Source: Marsupella aquatica
Taxonomy: Eukaryota; Marchantiophyta
Length of the DNA stretch: 64,000 nt
Reading direction: 5' to 3'
NCBI GenBank assembly: GCA_973895155.1
Contig: OZ316896.1
Coordinates: forward strand, 18,786,001 to 18,850,000
The notes under the pieces were generated by a model. That model had not been told where the DNA came from and made no database searches. It was given only the letters and a program-made list of their open reading frames with translations. Positions 1-11,502 of the stretch are shown here, in pieces (position 1 is the stretch's first letter; every line of letters starts with the position of its first letter). The translations under genes were made by a program, and so were the position numbers.

Positions 1-1646
1 TACTCAAAAATGTTGGAGGACCATGAGCAATTGCTCAGGGAAGTATTCTCTTGCCTTTGTAAGGCTTGCCTCTTTGCTAAACCTAGCAAGTGCAAGTTTG
101 CAATGAACAAGATTTAGTTTCTCGGCCATACCTTTCCCCCAGAGGGGATTACGCCTAGACAGGACAAGCTTAAGGAGGTCAAAGAATGGGAATGCCCGTC
201 CAATGTGAGGCAGGTTAGGGCCTTCTTGGGATTTATGGGGTTCTATTGGAGATACATGAAGGACATTGCAAGGATTGCGAGACCCCTTAATGGGCTATGA
301 AGAATAAAGTGTTTGTGTGGACACAAGATTGCTAGTTAGCATTCCTAAAACTTAAGGGGCTTATGATAACACCGCCGACTCTAAAGTTACTTGAGATGGA
401 GAAGTCACTCGAGATTTGGACAGTCACAAGTGATTATGCCATTGGCACCTGTCTACACCAAGACAGACATCCTGTGGCCTTTGAGTCATATAAGTTGGAA
501 AATCATTGGATCACCCCAGAAAGAGAAATGCATGCATTGAGAGATTTACCTTAAGAACGGTTCCAAGGTGATAATACACATAGATAGCTTGCCGACAAGG
601 TATTTTAGTTCTAAGCCAAGACTGAACTCTAAGGAAATGCGTTGGCAGATGTTCTTGGAGAATTTTGATTTTGAAGTTTGTCACGTTCCTAGGAAGACAA
701 ACATGACAGTTGACACTTTATAATTGCTTAGGGACCATCAACGTGTCAATGGGATCACGATGCTTGAATCCAAGGTGCCAAAGGTTCTGGGCACAGCGTA
801 TGGGGATGACAGGTTAGTCAGGGAATGACAAAGCAGTGGGGGTAGCCAAGACAAGGTTAGGCATGTTTCATTGGGGTTGGATATCACACAGTATGTCCAA
901 TTATGGCGATACAAGCAAAGGCGTGTATACATCCCAGAATCTCTGGGAGTAGAGGTTTTGCAAAAGTACCACAACTCGTCCTGGGGAGGGCAGGGCGGAC
1001 AAGCTCCTACATACCGCAGTATGTCACGAGATGTGTATTGGCCAAACATGAAGCAATCGGTTCTTTGCCACGTGCAAAGTTGTTACTCGTGCCAAAAGAA
1101 CTGAACGGTCTATAGGGCAAAAGGAAGACTATTGCAACCATTACCAGTAGCCGCGGCGCCATGGGAGTCAATCTCCATGGACTTCATTGTTGGGTTACCT
1201 GAGTCTCACGACAATAACTCCATCTTGACAATTGTTGATCATTTTTCCAGAATGATGTATTTCCTGCCTACTACAAAATGCGTTCGGCCCAAGAGGTTGG
1301 CGGTCTAGTGTTTGACAATCATGTCTTTCGACAATGGGGATTGTTGTTGCACATCGTGTCCGACCACGACACCAAGTTCACTGGCCACTTCTGGAAGGTG
1401 TTGTCCCGGTTATCCAACACAAACCTTACCAAGGGATCAACGTATCATCATGAGACAATTTGCCAAACGGAATGGTTGAACGGTATTGTGGAAGATTATT
1501 TGCGTCATTTTATGACGACCAATCAGAAAAATTGGGCCAAACACTTAACAATGGCTGAGTTTTGGTATAACTTGACAAAACATTCAGGGAAAGGGTTTGC
1601 GCCATTTGTGTTGGCCATGAGGAGGACTCCAAGAGCACCCTCCTAG
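1..1646 (+). mobile_element. Degenerate Ty3/gypsy pol (RT end, RNase H, integrase)
   Basis: Translated pieces in shifting frames follow the order of a Ty3/gypsy polyprotein. Bases 1-300 give the end of reverse transcriptase (KCKFAMNKI, then FLGHTFPPEGI and VRQVRAFLGF) with an internal stop at 115-117 and another at 298-300. About 310-722 give RNase H (TSDYAIGTCL, HPVAFESYKL, RWQMFLENFDFEV). 871-1104 give the integrase zinc finger ending CHVQSCYSCQ. 1160-1646 give the integrase core (SMDFIVGLPES, then VSDHDTKFTGHFW in another frame). At least two stops and several frame changes mean it cannot encode a working polyprotein. The left part lies outside the window and no LTR is seen on the right. 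Its direction is the same as the next gene. Confidence 0.88.
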
Positions 1647-1708
1647 TTCATAAATCCGGAAGCTTGGCGGACGTAAAACAAGGTTCCTTTGCAGACAAGT
1701 TTACGCAT

Positions 1709-1800
1709 GCACTTATGACATAGTGCATAACATGAACATGGATAAGTGCTGGTTAGGGGGTGTTTTCCCGGGAGCATGCACTTAGAGATGGTCGACTGTG
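1709..1800. repeat. Dispersed repeat shared with 24797-24880
   Basis: This stretch aligns by eye with 24797-24880. Both hold GCACTTATGA, an AGTGCATAA block, a GGGGTGT block, GGGAGC and TGCACTTAGA in the same order and spacing. It contains several TGCACTT/AAGTGCA copies, which look like subterminal repeats of a DNA transposon. It forms most of the space between the gypsy remnant and RPL5 and so may lie in the RPL5 promoter or leader. Confidence 0.5.
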
Positions 1801-1862
1801 AATGTTTCGATTTCGAGCACCGTACTCGAAGCCATTTCGATAGAACGAAGGAGTTTGCAGCT

Positions 1863-3205
1863 ATGGCAGCAGCAGGAGCAGCAGCGTTGTCGTCGCTGGC
1901 GTGTTCCACCTCCACCACCACAGCTCTGGCTCTCATCGGCAGCAGCAGTAGGAATGTCTCGTCGAGGCAGCAGAATGGGTTCCTCGGCGGAGCCATGGAC
2001 TTTGTGGCGTCGAGGAGAATTGCGGTGGTCTCGAGCAGACGGGGCGGCATTGGTATTCGAGCTGTTGCCACAGCAGAGGCGGACACTGAGGTCCAAAGGA
2101 GGCCCCTGCCCAGGCTCAAGAAGATCTACCTCGAGAAGGTAGTTCCGGCATTGAAGGAGGAGTACAAGTATAAGAATGACATGGAGGTAAGTACGCAGCG
2201 AGCTGGAATTGGCTATGTCGGTTAAGATGCGAGGTTCATGATTTCTCTCTCCCTTATCCTTTCATGTTGGACTGTCTGTCGCGTTTGAATGCCGAGGAAG
2301 GGATCAGATTAGGGGTCTGGGATTTTGGGGCCACCGCTCAGCTAATTTCGGCGATGGTGGGATTTGAGTGAGGGCAGGTCCCATACGTTAAGAAGATTGT
2401 TGTCAACTGTGGTGTCGGGGCGGCCGCTCAAAATGCGAAAGCGCTGGAGTCGACAGTTCGGGATTTGATGCTGGTCACGGGCCAGAAACCAATTACAACG
2501 AGAGCGAAGAAGGCTATTGCAGGATTCAAGCTTCGGGCGGGTGTTCCTGTCGGTGTCACCATCACCCTTCGCGGAGAGGTATCTCAACTGAGCTGCATGA
2601 CTGGGTTTTCTTTCTGATGGTTTTAAAGTGGCATACGAATGTCTAGTTCTTTGATGTCAAGTGCTCAATTTTGATCCCGACGAAGGCCTTGAGGAAGACT
2701 TCTGTGGATTCTGTGGTTTGAAACGCATTCTTCGTATTACTCATCTTCATTGCACCTTCATTTGAGAGTAATGTTAAAAAATGCTTAATTCCTTGAGTTT
2801 TGTGAGTATAATCCCGGTCATTCCTCTCTGTGAAAACTCATGTCTGTCTTACACAAGGTTTTCTTGGTCGTTTAGGTCATGTACTCGTTCCTGGATCGGT
2901 TGGTGAATCTAGCACTTCCTCGAACTCGAGATTTCCAGGGTGTGAATCAGTATAGTTTTGACGGAAAGGGAAACTACACCCTCGGATTGCCAGAGCAGAG
3001 TGTGTTTCCTGAGATTCGTTTCGAGAACATAGACAAGGAGCGTGGTATGGACGTTAATATCATCAGTACAGCAACGAATGACACGGAAGGCCAAAAGCTT
3101 CTAGCTTTGTTGGGCATGCCGTTCAAGGAAGGTGGTGGCAGATCAGCAGCTTCAGGCAAAAAGAGGGCCAAGGATGTTTACAAGGGACAGAGAAGGAGAA
3201 AATGA
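1863..3205 (+). CDS. RPL5: Plastid 50S ribosomal protein L5 (uL5c)
   Basis: Protein of the large subunit of the chloroplast ribosome; uL5 binds 5S rRNA in the central protuberance. Exons read by eye: 1863-2186, 2378-2578, 2876-3205, all with GT-AG introns in phase 0, giving 284 residues. The first ~75 residues are rich in Ala, Ser and Arg with few acids, as in a transit peptide. The mature part starts near [20 protein letters not shown], followed by the uL5 core: [16 protein letters not shown], then [18 protein letters not shown] and [17 protein letters not shown], then the [20 protein letters not shown] stretch. The C-terminus is a basic tail ([16 protein letters not shown]). The start is the first ATG of the transit-like segment; the frame is open further upstream but has no transit character there. 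Old transposon sequence lies close upstream. Confidence 0.95.
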
Positions 3206-4006
3206 GATCTATATTCCCTGTCAGTCACATTGGAAACCATGTTCCAATTGGACTCATGATGGTTTTACAGCATTGTAACATCTTCTAGCAATGGCCCGCA
3301 ATCTGGCCAGTGGTGAACAAACTTGCCCTGCCACAGATCAGGATTGGGATGTGCTGGTAGTGTAAGCAACTCAGTGTAGACACGAGGTTGTGAAATTGGG
3401 TTGACACAGGCTGAAAACGTGGACATTGTAGTGAGAGAGATAGTGTTTCCGCAGTTGTCACTACCTTTGCAGGGGAGTTTCTAGAAGTTGACGAAGCTAT
3501 TCTTGCAAAACCTTGCATTTTTTTACCATAACGTCAGATCCCATTGGTGATTGTCTCCAGGCAACTTTTTCAGGAGCAAAGCAATCCTCAATGTATCTTG
3601 CCATGGTCTTTAGAAGAAATGGTTGCTTTGCCCTAGAGTTTATTTTAACTATCAAAATATCTCAGTTGTAACCTGAAAAATGCATCCCCAAAGAGCCATG
3701 TCAAACTCAAAACCCCTGCCACAATGGCATTAAAACCAACAACTCAACACTTTGGATTTATGGCAGACCTAAGGAGTCCATGGTTATGGGATAGTGCTTT
3801 GAATTAATTCAACATGTATTTTTCTCATGGTCTCTTAATGAAATATCAGGTTATAGAATGGCGCAATGAATTAATTTAGACACTATAAGAAGTAATCTTT
3901 CTCAAGGTCTGTTTCGGAATTATCTTTCTGGCTTGGCATGACATCACTTTTGTCAATTTTGGTGACGTTTACTCCCAACAATGAGATGGACCTACTGATG
4001 TCATGT

Positions 4007-4144
4007 GCCCCTTTCCTTTGTCAAACTTGTCACTCCCCTTGCAACTTGCACACTCTTGAAAACCAATGGAAGTGTTCCCCTCAGTTCGTTGCCCCTTTCC
4101 ATTGTCAAACTTGTCACTCCCCTTGCAGCTTGCATACCCTTGAA
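4007..4144. repeat. Imperfect direct repeat, two copies 84 bp apart
   Basis: GCCCCTTTCC, TTGTCAAACTTGTCACTCCC and CTTGCA-CTTGCA-AC-CTTGAA blocks occur at 4007-4060 and again at 4091-4144 with few differences. The copies explain the two short overlapping reading frames here; nothing suggests a protein. Confidence 0.8.
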
Positions 4145-5086
4145 GGCAAGTTGCCATTTGTTCCCCTCCCCCTTGATGTTTAATTGCCTCGTCATTTCAT
4201 GTTTGCCAAAGATCACTTACTATATATATTGCAATGCATGGGCTGAATGACATTGACCGTATACTTCTCTCGCATGCTGTCTTTATGAGTGATCTATTTT
4301 GACATCAAGTTGTGACAATATATGTTACAATATAGCATATTGTAGTAATGTCACCCTAAATGCCCATTCTTTGAATGGTAATAGGGATAAGACAAAAAAA
4401 AGCCTAGTAAAAGAATCTATGTTGTTCCCTTCAGCTTTGCCCCATCAGTATGTTTGGTATACAGTTTCAGTTTTGTCCCTATTAATTTTGTCTTTATCCA
4501 GAGTTACGGTAAGGCTTCCCTTTAGAAGTCTAGACCTTTAGCCCAACTGTCTACACAAAGAAAGGAATAACTTCAGCAATGAAGCCAAGATGGGTTGTGC
4601 ACCAGATTGTGATTGGATACCATTGTGTGTGAAGTGAATTTCCCCACGTTAATATCCCTTCTGCACGAGGTCTTCTCACCATCTAAGACTCTGTTGTGGC
4701 AGCTGGTCCAGGTTTTTCCTGTGAATATACAACATTGGGATATTAATGGAGGCCAGCTATGTTGGCTATGGATGGGTTAATAGAGCCCCAACATGTTGGT
4801 CCAGTTATAGTAGTCATCTATGGATGGTTGGGATTTAATTAGTATGGTGCCAATATTTGGTACTGCATGTCCTTTCATGGGATCTTTTCCACTCCCAAGA
4901 ATAGCACTATTCACTACTTAGATATTTACTCTTAGGTCAAGTAATTTTGTAGTCACAGTTAGTCTAGCTGTAGGCAGGTGTTTCGTTACAATTAGATGTG
5001 CAACTACTACTTACAATATATAGCAAGACTTAGTTAGTGGGTAGCACTTAAATTCATTGTTACAGAGCCAGTTGGTAGATAGGAAG

Positions 5087-5560
5087 TGTTGGGAAAATTG
5101 TCAACCAGGATTGACACAAGAGTCACATCAATAATGCGCACGCCAACAGTTTATGCACATTCACCATGAGACTACACAACATATAAGTGGTTCACCTGGA
5201 TGGGCTACGTCCACTGTCGTCGAGGAAAATCACTAATAATCAAATCATACATGGTCCACCATAGCCTCCTCCGCGGATCCGCGGAGCTCTAAGGCGTATC
5301 TCCTCTCTAGGTCTTTCACCGAAGACCTCACTGTGAGTTCCACACTGGAACTCTCTAAGGTATTATGCCTACTCGAGTGAGCCACTCCACAAACTGTGCT
5401 AGTGTCTAACTAGAGCTAATGCTAACTGCAGTTAGCTGAGTACAAGGTAGAGGCAATACCTAACAAGAAGAGCTTAGTCTACGAAGACTCGGTATGAGGA
5501 AGGCTTATTCTATGAAGACTCGGTATGAATGATGAGCTGAGAGTTCCGTCAAGCTCTCTT
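5087..5560 (+). mobile_element. Copia/TRIM-like LTR fragment
   Basis: The segment starts TGTTGGGAAAATTG, a usual start for Ty1/copia and TRIM LTRs. It then has a TATA-like ACATATAAG directly before GTGGTTCACC and GGGCTACGTCCAC, an arrangement common in plant copia and TRIM LTRs. Inside, GAAGACTCGGTATGA is repeated twice about 35 bases apart. The right end is not defined and no second LTR or primer-binding site was found, so this may be a decayed solo LTR. It sits within the inverted-end element. Confidence 0.4.
5269..5286. repeat. Perfect 18-bp palindrome
   Basis: CTCCGCGGATCCGCGGAG reads the same on both strands. It is a GC-rich island in AT-rich surroundings and lies inside the LTR-like segment, so it may be an LTR regulatory site. 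Confidence 0.85.
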
Positions 5561-6591
5561 GTGTGTTCCCATGATTGGACGTAAACTCTAGTGAGATGAA
5601 CCATATCTCTTGTGTCGACTACTTCTGTATTAGGTGCATGGGTTTATGGAGTGACGTAATGTAACATATATTGTCACAACTTGATGTGGAATTACTGAGA
5701 CGCCCCCTACTCACTTTCTTTTCAACTCCTTTCAGCTTTTCATTGATCACACATGTGAAAACATGTGAACCATTCTGACTACCCAATCAGTACACGAGCT
5801 CCTCCCCTTCTGAACTAGTCAGTTCTGCATTATCTGAAGACATACCACTTCTATTGATTGTTACTGTACCCCCTTTTATTCCTCATGCTGTCCAATATAG
5901 TGTTCTAAACAACCTCTACCGCTATTTATCTTCAAATTAAAGGTACTCAGGCTAGTAAAACAAAATCCCCTCAAGACAAAGCAAGCTAGGGTTTTGGCTC
6001 CACTCATGGGCTAAGAAAGATTAAGAGTAAAATAAAAACGCGAGGAGATGCAAAGCAAAGGCGATCCAAACCCAAAGCTGAGAAAAGCGAATGACCGAAC
6101 TGAGGGTCTTGTGGGTGCCACATCTGCAAAATCTAAGAATGGCCCTGGCACCAGCCAGCACTGTTATCTGCTCCGGAATTCTTCTATCCACTCTCCTTCG
6201 CTCATTGATTGATTGGTAGCACAACACGACCAGTCCAGTTGTCTGACGCTACTGCTTTCCAAGGGAACGAACAGATATCCCGCCAAGTAGGAGGAGCTTC
6301 ACAGGAGTGTGGCTGCTCATCAGGACACAGGTCAGAATATGGCAAGCAGCAGCTGAGGATTGCTTTCGTGAATTGCCGTTTGGAGTTCGACTGTGGATCC
6401 CCACTCCCAATGCCAGGATTTCTTAATTCCTGCAGTGGGATGAAAGGATCACCGTTTTGATCTACTGCCTGGCTTCACGGCACTACTGTGCATTGATAGA
6501 TGATGGTCTGGACAGACGGCTGAGGGACAGACGGTTGCCTGAGAGCCAGCTCAACTGAAGTGAGGGAAGAGTGGTGGAAGGTTTAGCAATC

Positions 6592-9500
6592 ATGGCAGCA
6601 GTGGCAGCAGCAACGGTGCCGAGCTTTGGGCTCGTTGCCTCATCTCCATCTCCTGCTGCTTACGCTGGCTCTACGACCATGTCCTCTGGAGTCGCTGCTC
6701 GCTCTCATGCTCTGGTGTTCAGAGACAGCACTCGTTGTGGGAAGAATGTGGGTCCGTCGTCAACGTTATCGTCCAGGCAAAATGGCTGCTGGGGCCGGCA
6801 ACAGCATCTTTCCTTCTCTAAGGTGTGCACCACCATATTTGTGAGTCGGTAATGATTTTAAGTAGGATGGGTCGGATGTAAGCGCAGGGAATACACGAAT
6901 TATGCGTTCTCATTCAATCCTCTTTTATTCCTGCCTCTTTCTCTGTCATCCCTTCTTCTTTGTCCGAAGGCATTCCACAGCCGTTATAAACAACGGCAAT
7001 GCACTGAATATTGTCTCTCCTTAAAATGGATGCAAAGGATTGTCAGCTTCAGTGTTGGGCATTCTGAAGACTACGCCAGATTTTCCATAGAAACCAAAAA
7101 ATTTGGAATCCTTTTGTGGTCTATAATGTTTTGGAATCACTGTAGTTAAAATACGAACCTAAGTAATTTCGAGTTAGGATTCGAGAGGCGAATTCGGTCA
7201 AGGGTTACTGATAGCCACCAGTAAGTCCTGAAGTCTACTGGACAAGTTTGGGAGTTATCAATCCAGATATACCGGAATGAGTCAGTAAACGTCTATAGAT
7301 GCCCAATCAAAATGGACGGAAAGTACAAGATGGAAACTGTGGCATACTGTTCTATAGTTAGAGACCCACAATGGAGGACGTCCCTCTCGGGCATTAAGTT
7401 TGCAAGCTACTTTGTTTACAATGTAAACTTGAGATCGAGGATTTCTCAAATTTTCAAACTCCTACTGAAGTTCACCAGGGTAGCCCATCTCTAGGAAAGT
7501 TTCCTATTAGTAGAGGGGTTGATCGGGTTTTCTAGTTGGTTTTCCGTATTGTTGGCACCACTTTCTTTCTGTGATTGCTTTGTGCTACTCTGGTTCCGCT
7601 GTTGAAGTTTTAGCCCCTGTCAGCACTAAAATTCAGCTGAACGTTTTTCATTGTTTTCCTCATAATTGGGGATCTTAGCACCTCGGGATGAACCCACTCA
7701 TGGATTTATTTTCCTGTTTTTATTTAGATTCAGCACAACGCATCAAGGCGGCCAACAATGATAATTTTTGCACAAGCTACAGAGCAGTCCACCACTTCAA
7801 AAGGCAAGGTATGTCAAGCCGGGGCTATCTTAATACCTTGTTTGTATCCGATTGTTAGTTTGCAGTTACATTAAGATTGAGGGTTTCAGCTATTTGATGC
7901 GGTTGTTTTACTGGATGTTCTTGCTGTAGTGTATTACATTTACCGTTAAGAGATTACCGCGAGTCTTTTCCACTTTTCTTTCGTCCGATGAAAGCATATA
8001 GGGGATTTGAATGATTCTGTTGGCACTAATTTGGGTAATTGCTAATTTGCAGCCGCAGCAAACAATAGCAATAACAGGGGCGACAGGGTTTGTTGGGACC
8101 AAACTCGTTCACAGACTAGTTGGTGGTAAAAGCTCAATTCATGTTCGGGAGATTCATTTAAAACTTTTCCAGAAATTCTCCTCTGTATTTCGAGATAGAT
8201 CTGAGACATAGTGAAGTTCAACCTTCATGTCTTTGCACCTTTCTTTCCTAGCGTTGGCATGGATAATGTGTCGTGGATGAGGCAAACCCGGTTCTGTGTT
8301 TTCCACCGACCAGGGCTCAAACAAAGTCATTTATTGATTGCGTCTTTGAATATTCGCTTTGGAAATTTCAAAAGACGTCTCGCATTGTGCATTGCAGAGG
8401 GCCATAAAGTCCGGGTGTTAACGCGGTCAGCTTCCAAGGCACGGTCTATATTCCCACGTAAGTTTGCATTATCAAATATTGTAATTCACCCGGGAATTCA
8501 CCGACTGTACTCATTAAGAAGCTTCTCCTGTAGACTTTTGGACATACAGCTGACGGATAAACATGGTGGTGGTATGGTATCCACTCTCGCATTTTCGCAG
8601 ATTCTGGAGGAATCGCATATTTGCGATAGATTAACCTTTCGCATTCGGTTCCATAGCACTGCTTGGTTTCAGAGAGAATTGCAGTCAAGGTTATTATTCA
8701 AAAGTTTAGCAATGAATGATGGCGTTTCTTTCCACTGGCAGCAACGAAGTTTCCAGGTATTGAGATTGCAGAGCAGCCAGACTGGGCAAAATATATTCAG
8801 GGAACAACCGGAGTTGTGAATCTTGCCGGGACCCCTATCAGTGGTCGTTGGACGGAGGAGGTTATTTCCTTTACCAAGTAGACACATCTGAAATAGGATT
8901 TGCATTATTTAAGCTCGAAAGTTGTCGGTGTCAAGTTTTGGCAGATTTACAACTTGAAATGTGCCACCTCCGTTGTGATCTTGCCCCTGTAGTGACGCCT
9001 TTTATTCTGCCCTTTTCTGCGTGCCTGTACGTTCATTGCAGCCCTTAGGTAGAAAATGTTGGGTCAAATGAAGGACAATCGGAAGCTCTTTCTCATCTTT
9101 CTCAATCCTTTGCAGATAAAGAAGGATATTAAAGCCAGTAGAGTCTCTGTAACCTCAAAGGTAAGTGCTTTCCTACTTTAGTAGACTAAATATAGTAACC
9201 CTTTTCGACTGCAAAATGCGAATGGGAATTTTCTTGTTTGGCATCTCAAGATAACTTCAAGGTAGTTCGTTACCCACAATAGAGAGATCCTGTCTGTTAT
9301 TTTTGATATAGGACAAGAGGGAATATTATGGCTAGCACCCTTCGAGTGTTCACCATGTCTTTCTCCATTGCAGGTTGTCCAAGCAATCAACGCTGCTCCC
9401 AAAGATCTTCGGCCTTCAGTATTTGTTACTGCAACTGCGATTGGCTTTTATGGTATCCATTGTTAATATATGGCTTTTAGTCTTTAATTATTTGTTTGAC

Positions 9501-10994
9501 CTTCGCAACCTCGAATTGGGTTCCAATTTGGTATTCAGAAATTTCCAAGCGTTGCTCGATAAAGAAACATTCAATCTTTATTGTTTAGGATGTACTTAAT
9601 CTTAAGCCTTGCGACAAAATGATTGACTAAGACAATTGTGCATTTTGCTCAGGCACCAGTGAGTCGTCAGAATTTGATGAATCAAGCCCTTCTGGCAAGG
9701 ATTATCTTGCAGAGGTACGTCTCAGTTGTTGGCCGTAAGTGAAGGACGGTTTGTTTTTTTGGGGAATAAAGAAAGTAACCTTTGGATGAGGCTGACGGGC
9801 AGGCAGAAGTTTAAGATAGCAAGTGCGTGCGTTCTTCCAGGTTTGCAGAGATTGGGAGGCGAAGGCTCAATTATTGGACAAAAATGTTAGGACAGTCCGC
9901 CTTCGTTGCGGAATTGTTCTTGATAAAGATGGCGGTGCCCTAGGTATGTCCAGATTCGTGTCTCTGCAGCTTGGTACTTTTTTCTCATTCTCCGGCTTTT
10001 GGCTAACTAACCAGTATCATGAACACGTCAGGTGAACAGAGATCATTCATCTGTCGCCAGTAATGGCTTTTTTTTTGTTTCACTGGTCCGGTTCTGTAAC
10101 AATAATATCTTGTGCGTGTTTCCTGTTTCAGCCCAAATGGTTCCCCTTTTCCAGGTCTTTGCTGGTGGTCCATTTGGTTCGGGGAGGCAGTGGTAGGATC
10201 TTTGAGACCATTCCTTTCATAAGAGTCAGAAAGTGTGACCAAAGATCTTATTCTTAAAGCTTGTGGGAAATTGGCCTAGGTTTACAACGAACGGATCAGA
10301 TTCCTGTGATGAATAACCTTTTATTTCATGCCAAGTCGATGACCTCTACCGAAAGATTTCCTGTTCGTTGTTGAAGATCAAAGTACGAGAAATTCCTTGT
10401 TTGCTAAATTCCTATTGATGGTGCACTGATTTTTTGACTTGCTACTCAATCAGGTGTTCATGGGTGCACCGTGAAGATTTGGTTTCCTTGATAATGGAGG
10501 CTCTTGTAAACCCAGCATACGACGGTCTGAATCCTGAACTCCCTTTTGTCACTTAGTTCTTTCCTCCACTTCACTAATGATTTTATTTCCGAGCTGGCGT
10601 TTCTGATCCCAAGTGCACTGATGACAGGTGCGATAAATGGTACTGCACCAAATCCGGTCCGGTTTGCTGAGTTCTGTGACAGACTAGGAGCTGTGTTGGG
10701 TCGGCCGTCATGGCTGCCTATTCCCGACTTCGCGCTCAAAGCTTTGCTTGGGGATGGTGCCATGGTGGTATGTCATTCACCTTTGGGAAACAGCCTGCTC
10801 AAGTCTGTTTTAACAATTTTGGATTGATTGCTTTTGCTTGAGTATGATTGATTCCTTAAGATTTGTTTCCGGTTTGTCCACTGATCCAGGTGCTCGAAGG
10901 GCAAAGGGTGATACCAAAGAGAGCTCAGGAATTGGGTTTCAGATTTCAATACCAATACGTCACAGATGCTTTTAAAGCGATCCTCGCTTCTTAA
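6592..10994 (+). CDS. GC1: GC1/SDR39U1-type epimerase-family protein, chloroplast
   Basis: Extended SDR protein matching plant Giant Chloroplast 1 (also called SulA homologue), which in Arabidopsis sits on the inner envelope and affects plastid division. Exons: 6592-6822, 7728-7808, 8053-8125, 8398-8457, 8742-8860, 9116-9160, 9374-9452, 9653-9714, 9841-9943, 10132-10192, 10454-10524, 10628-10767, 10890-10994. All junctions are GT-AG and keep frame, giving 409 residues. Residues 1-104 look like a transit peptide. The Rossmann motif TGATGFVG is at 112-119. Later family blocks are VRVLTRSASKARSIFP, VVNLAGTPISGRW, SGKDYLAE, CGIVLDKDGGAL, NGTAPNPVRF, RPSWLPIPDFALKALLGDGA and a C-terminal RAQELGFRF. 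The ATG at 6592 has a good context (ATCATGGCA); an in-frame GTG at 6571 is not needed. No lesion is seen. Confidence 0.93.
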
Positions 10995-11216
10995 ACGGAT
11001 CATTGCCTATACAATTGAGGAGGCACAGCAAACGTTTTGATTGCTCGATCAGATTTTGCGGTTGGAACTGTCAGCAACGTAGTCTCCTGCCCTGGGACGT
11101 CCAAGAAGGCAGTTCATCCCTTCCCCTTCAATTTTGCTCTAATAGGTGACAAAATGTCGGCCCGTCTCGGGCCAAATGTAATCAGCAGCTATTGCTTTTT
11201 CATTTGTGTATCAATA

Positions 11217-11502
11217 GGGCGTCTCAAAGTTTTGAGGGTTTCGAAATTAAGGAGGGTTTCGAAATTACGGATGATGGCATTTGGCCATAAAGGAATGGTC
11301 ATAATTTTTTCACAAGTTCATGTAAAAGGTTGTTGTTGTTGTCTCTCACCAGTCTCTACATTGACTAATGATAATGGCTGACTAATGATAATGGCATAGT
11401 ACCAATCCTTATGGAAATGTCAGGGACTATGAATAATTTTTTGTGTCCATAACCCATAACTAGGGAGTTCACTTACATCAAATTGTCAACTTTGAGATGC
11501 CC
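11217..11502. mobile_element. MITE-like element, about 286 bp
   Basis: The left end GGGCGTCTCAAAGTT pairs with the right end AACTTTGAGATGCCC (one mismatch). The flanks are ...CAATA and TAATA..., so the duplication may be TA or a decayed TAA. Inside are two small tandem duplications (GGGTTTCGAAATTA and GACTAATGATAATGGC). It is too short to encode a transposase. Confidence 0.6.

Larger units (their letters stand above)
4302..5687. mobile_element. Candidate foldback/TIR element, 1.4 kb
   Basis: A perfect 27-bp inverted repeat bounds the stretch: 4302-4328 begins ACATCAAGTTGTGACAATAT and 5661-5687 is its reverse complement. A weaker inverted match continues inwards, with ATGTCACCCTAAA on the left against GTCACTCCATAAA on the reverse strand of the right. 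Just outside the right arm comes AATTACTGAGACGCC, a motif that recurs in the 25.7-26.9 kb array. No transposase is visible inside, so if it is a transposon it is non-autonomous. No target duplication was identified. Confidence 0.5.
3206..6591. other. Intergenic, repeat-bearing, no gene seen
   Basis: I see no supported coding exon here. The stretch holds the RPL5 3' end, an 84-bp-spaced direct repeat (4007-4144), an element with 27-bp inverted ends (4302-5687), an LTR-like segment (from about 5087) and the likely promoter and leader of the GC1 gene (about 6000-6591). Confidence 0.6.

Noticed and set aside
1643-2119. Long minus-strand frames opposite RPL5
   Set aside because: Antisense shadow of the Ala/Ser-rich transit-peptide exon.
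8211-8819. Open frame of 202 residues on the plus strand
   Set aside because: It runs across two GC1 exons and their introns in the wrong frame for most of its length. The spliced GC1 reading explains the conserved blocks.
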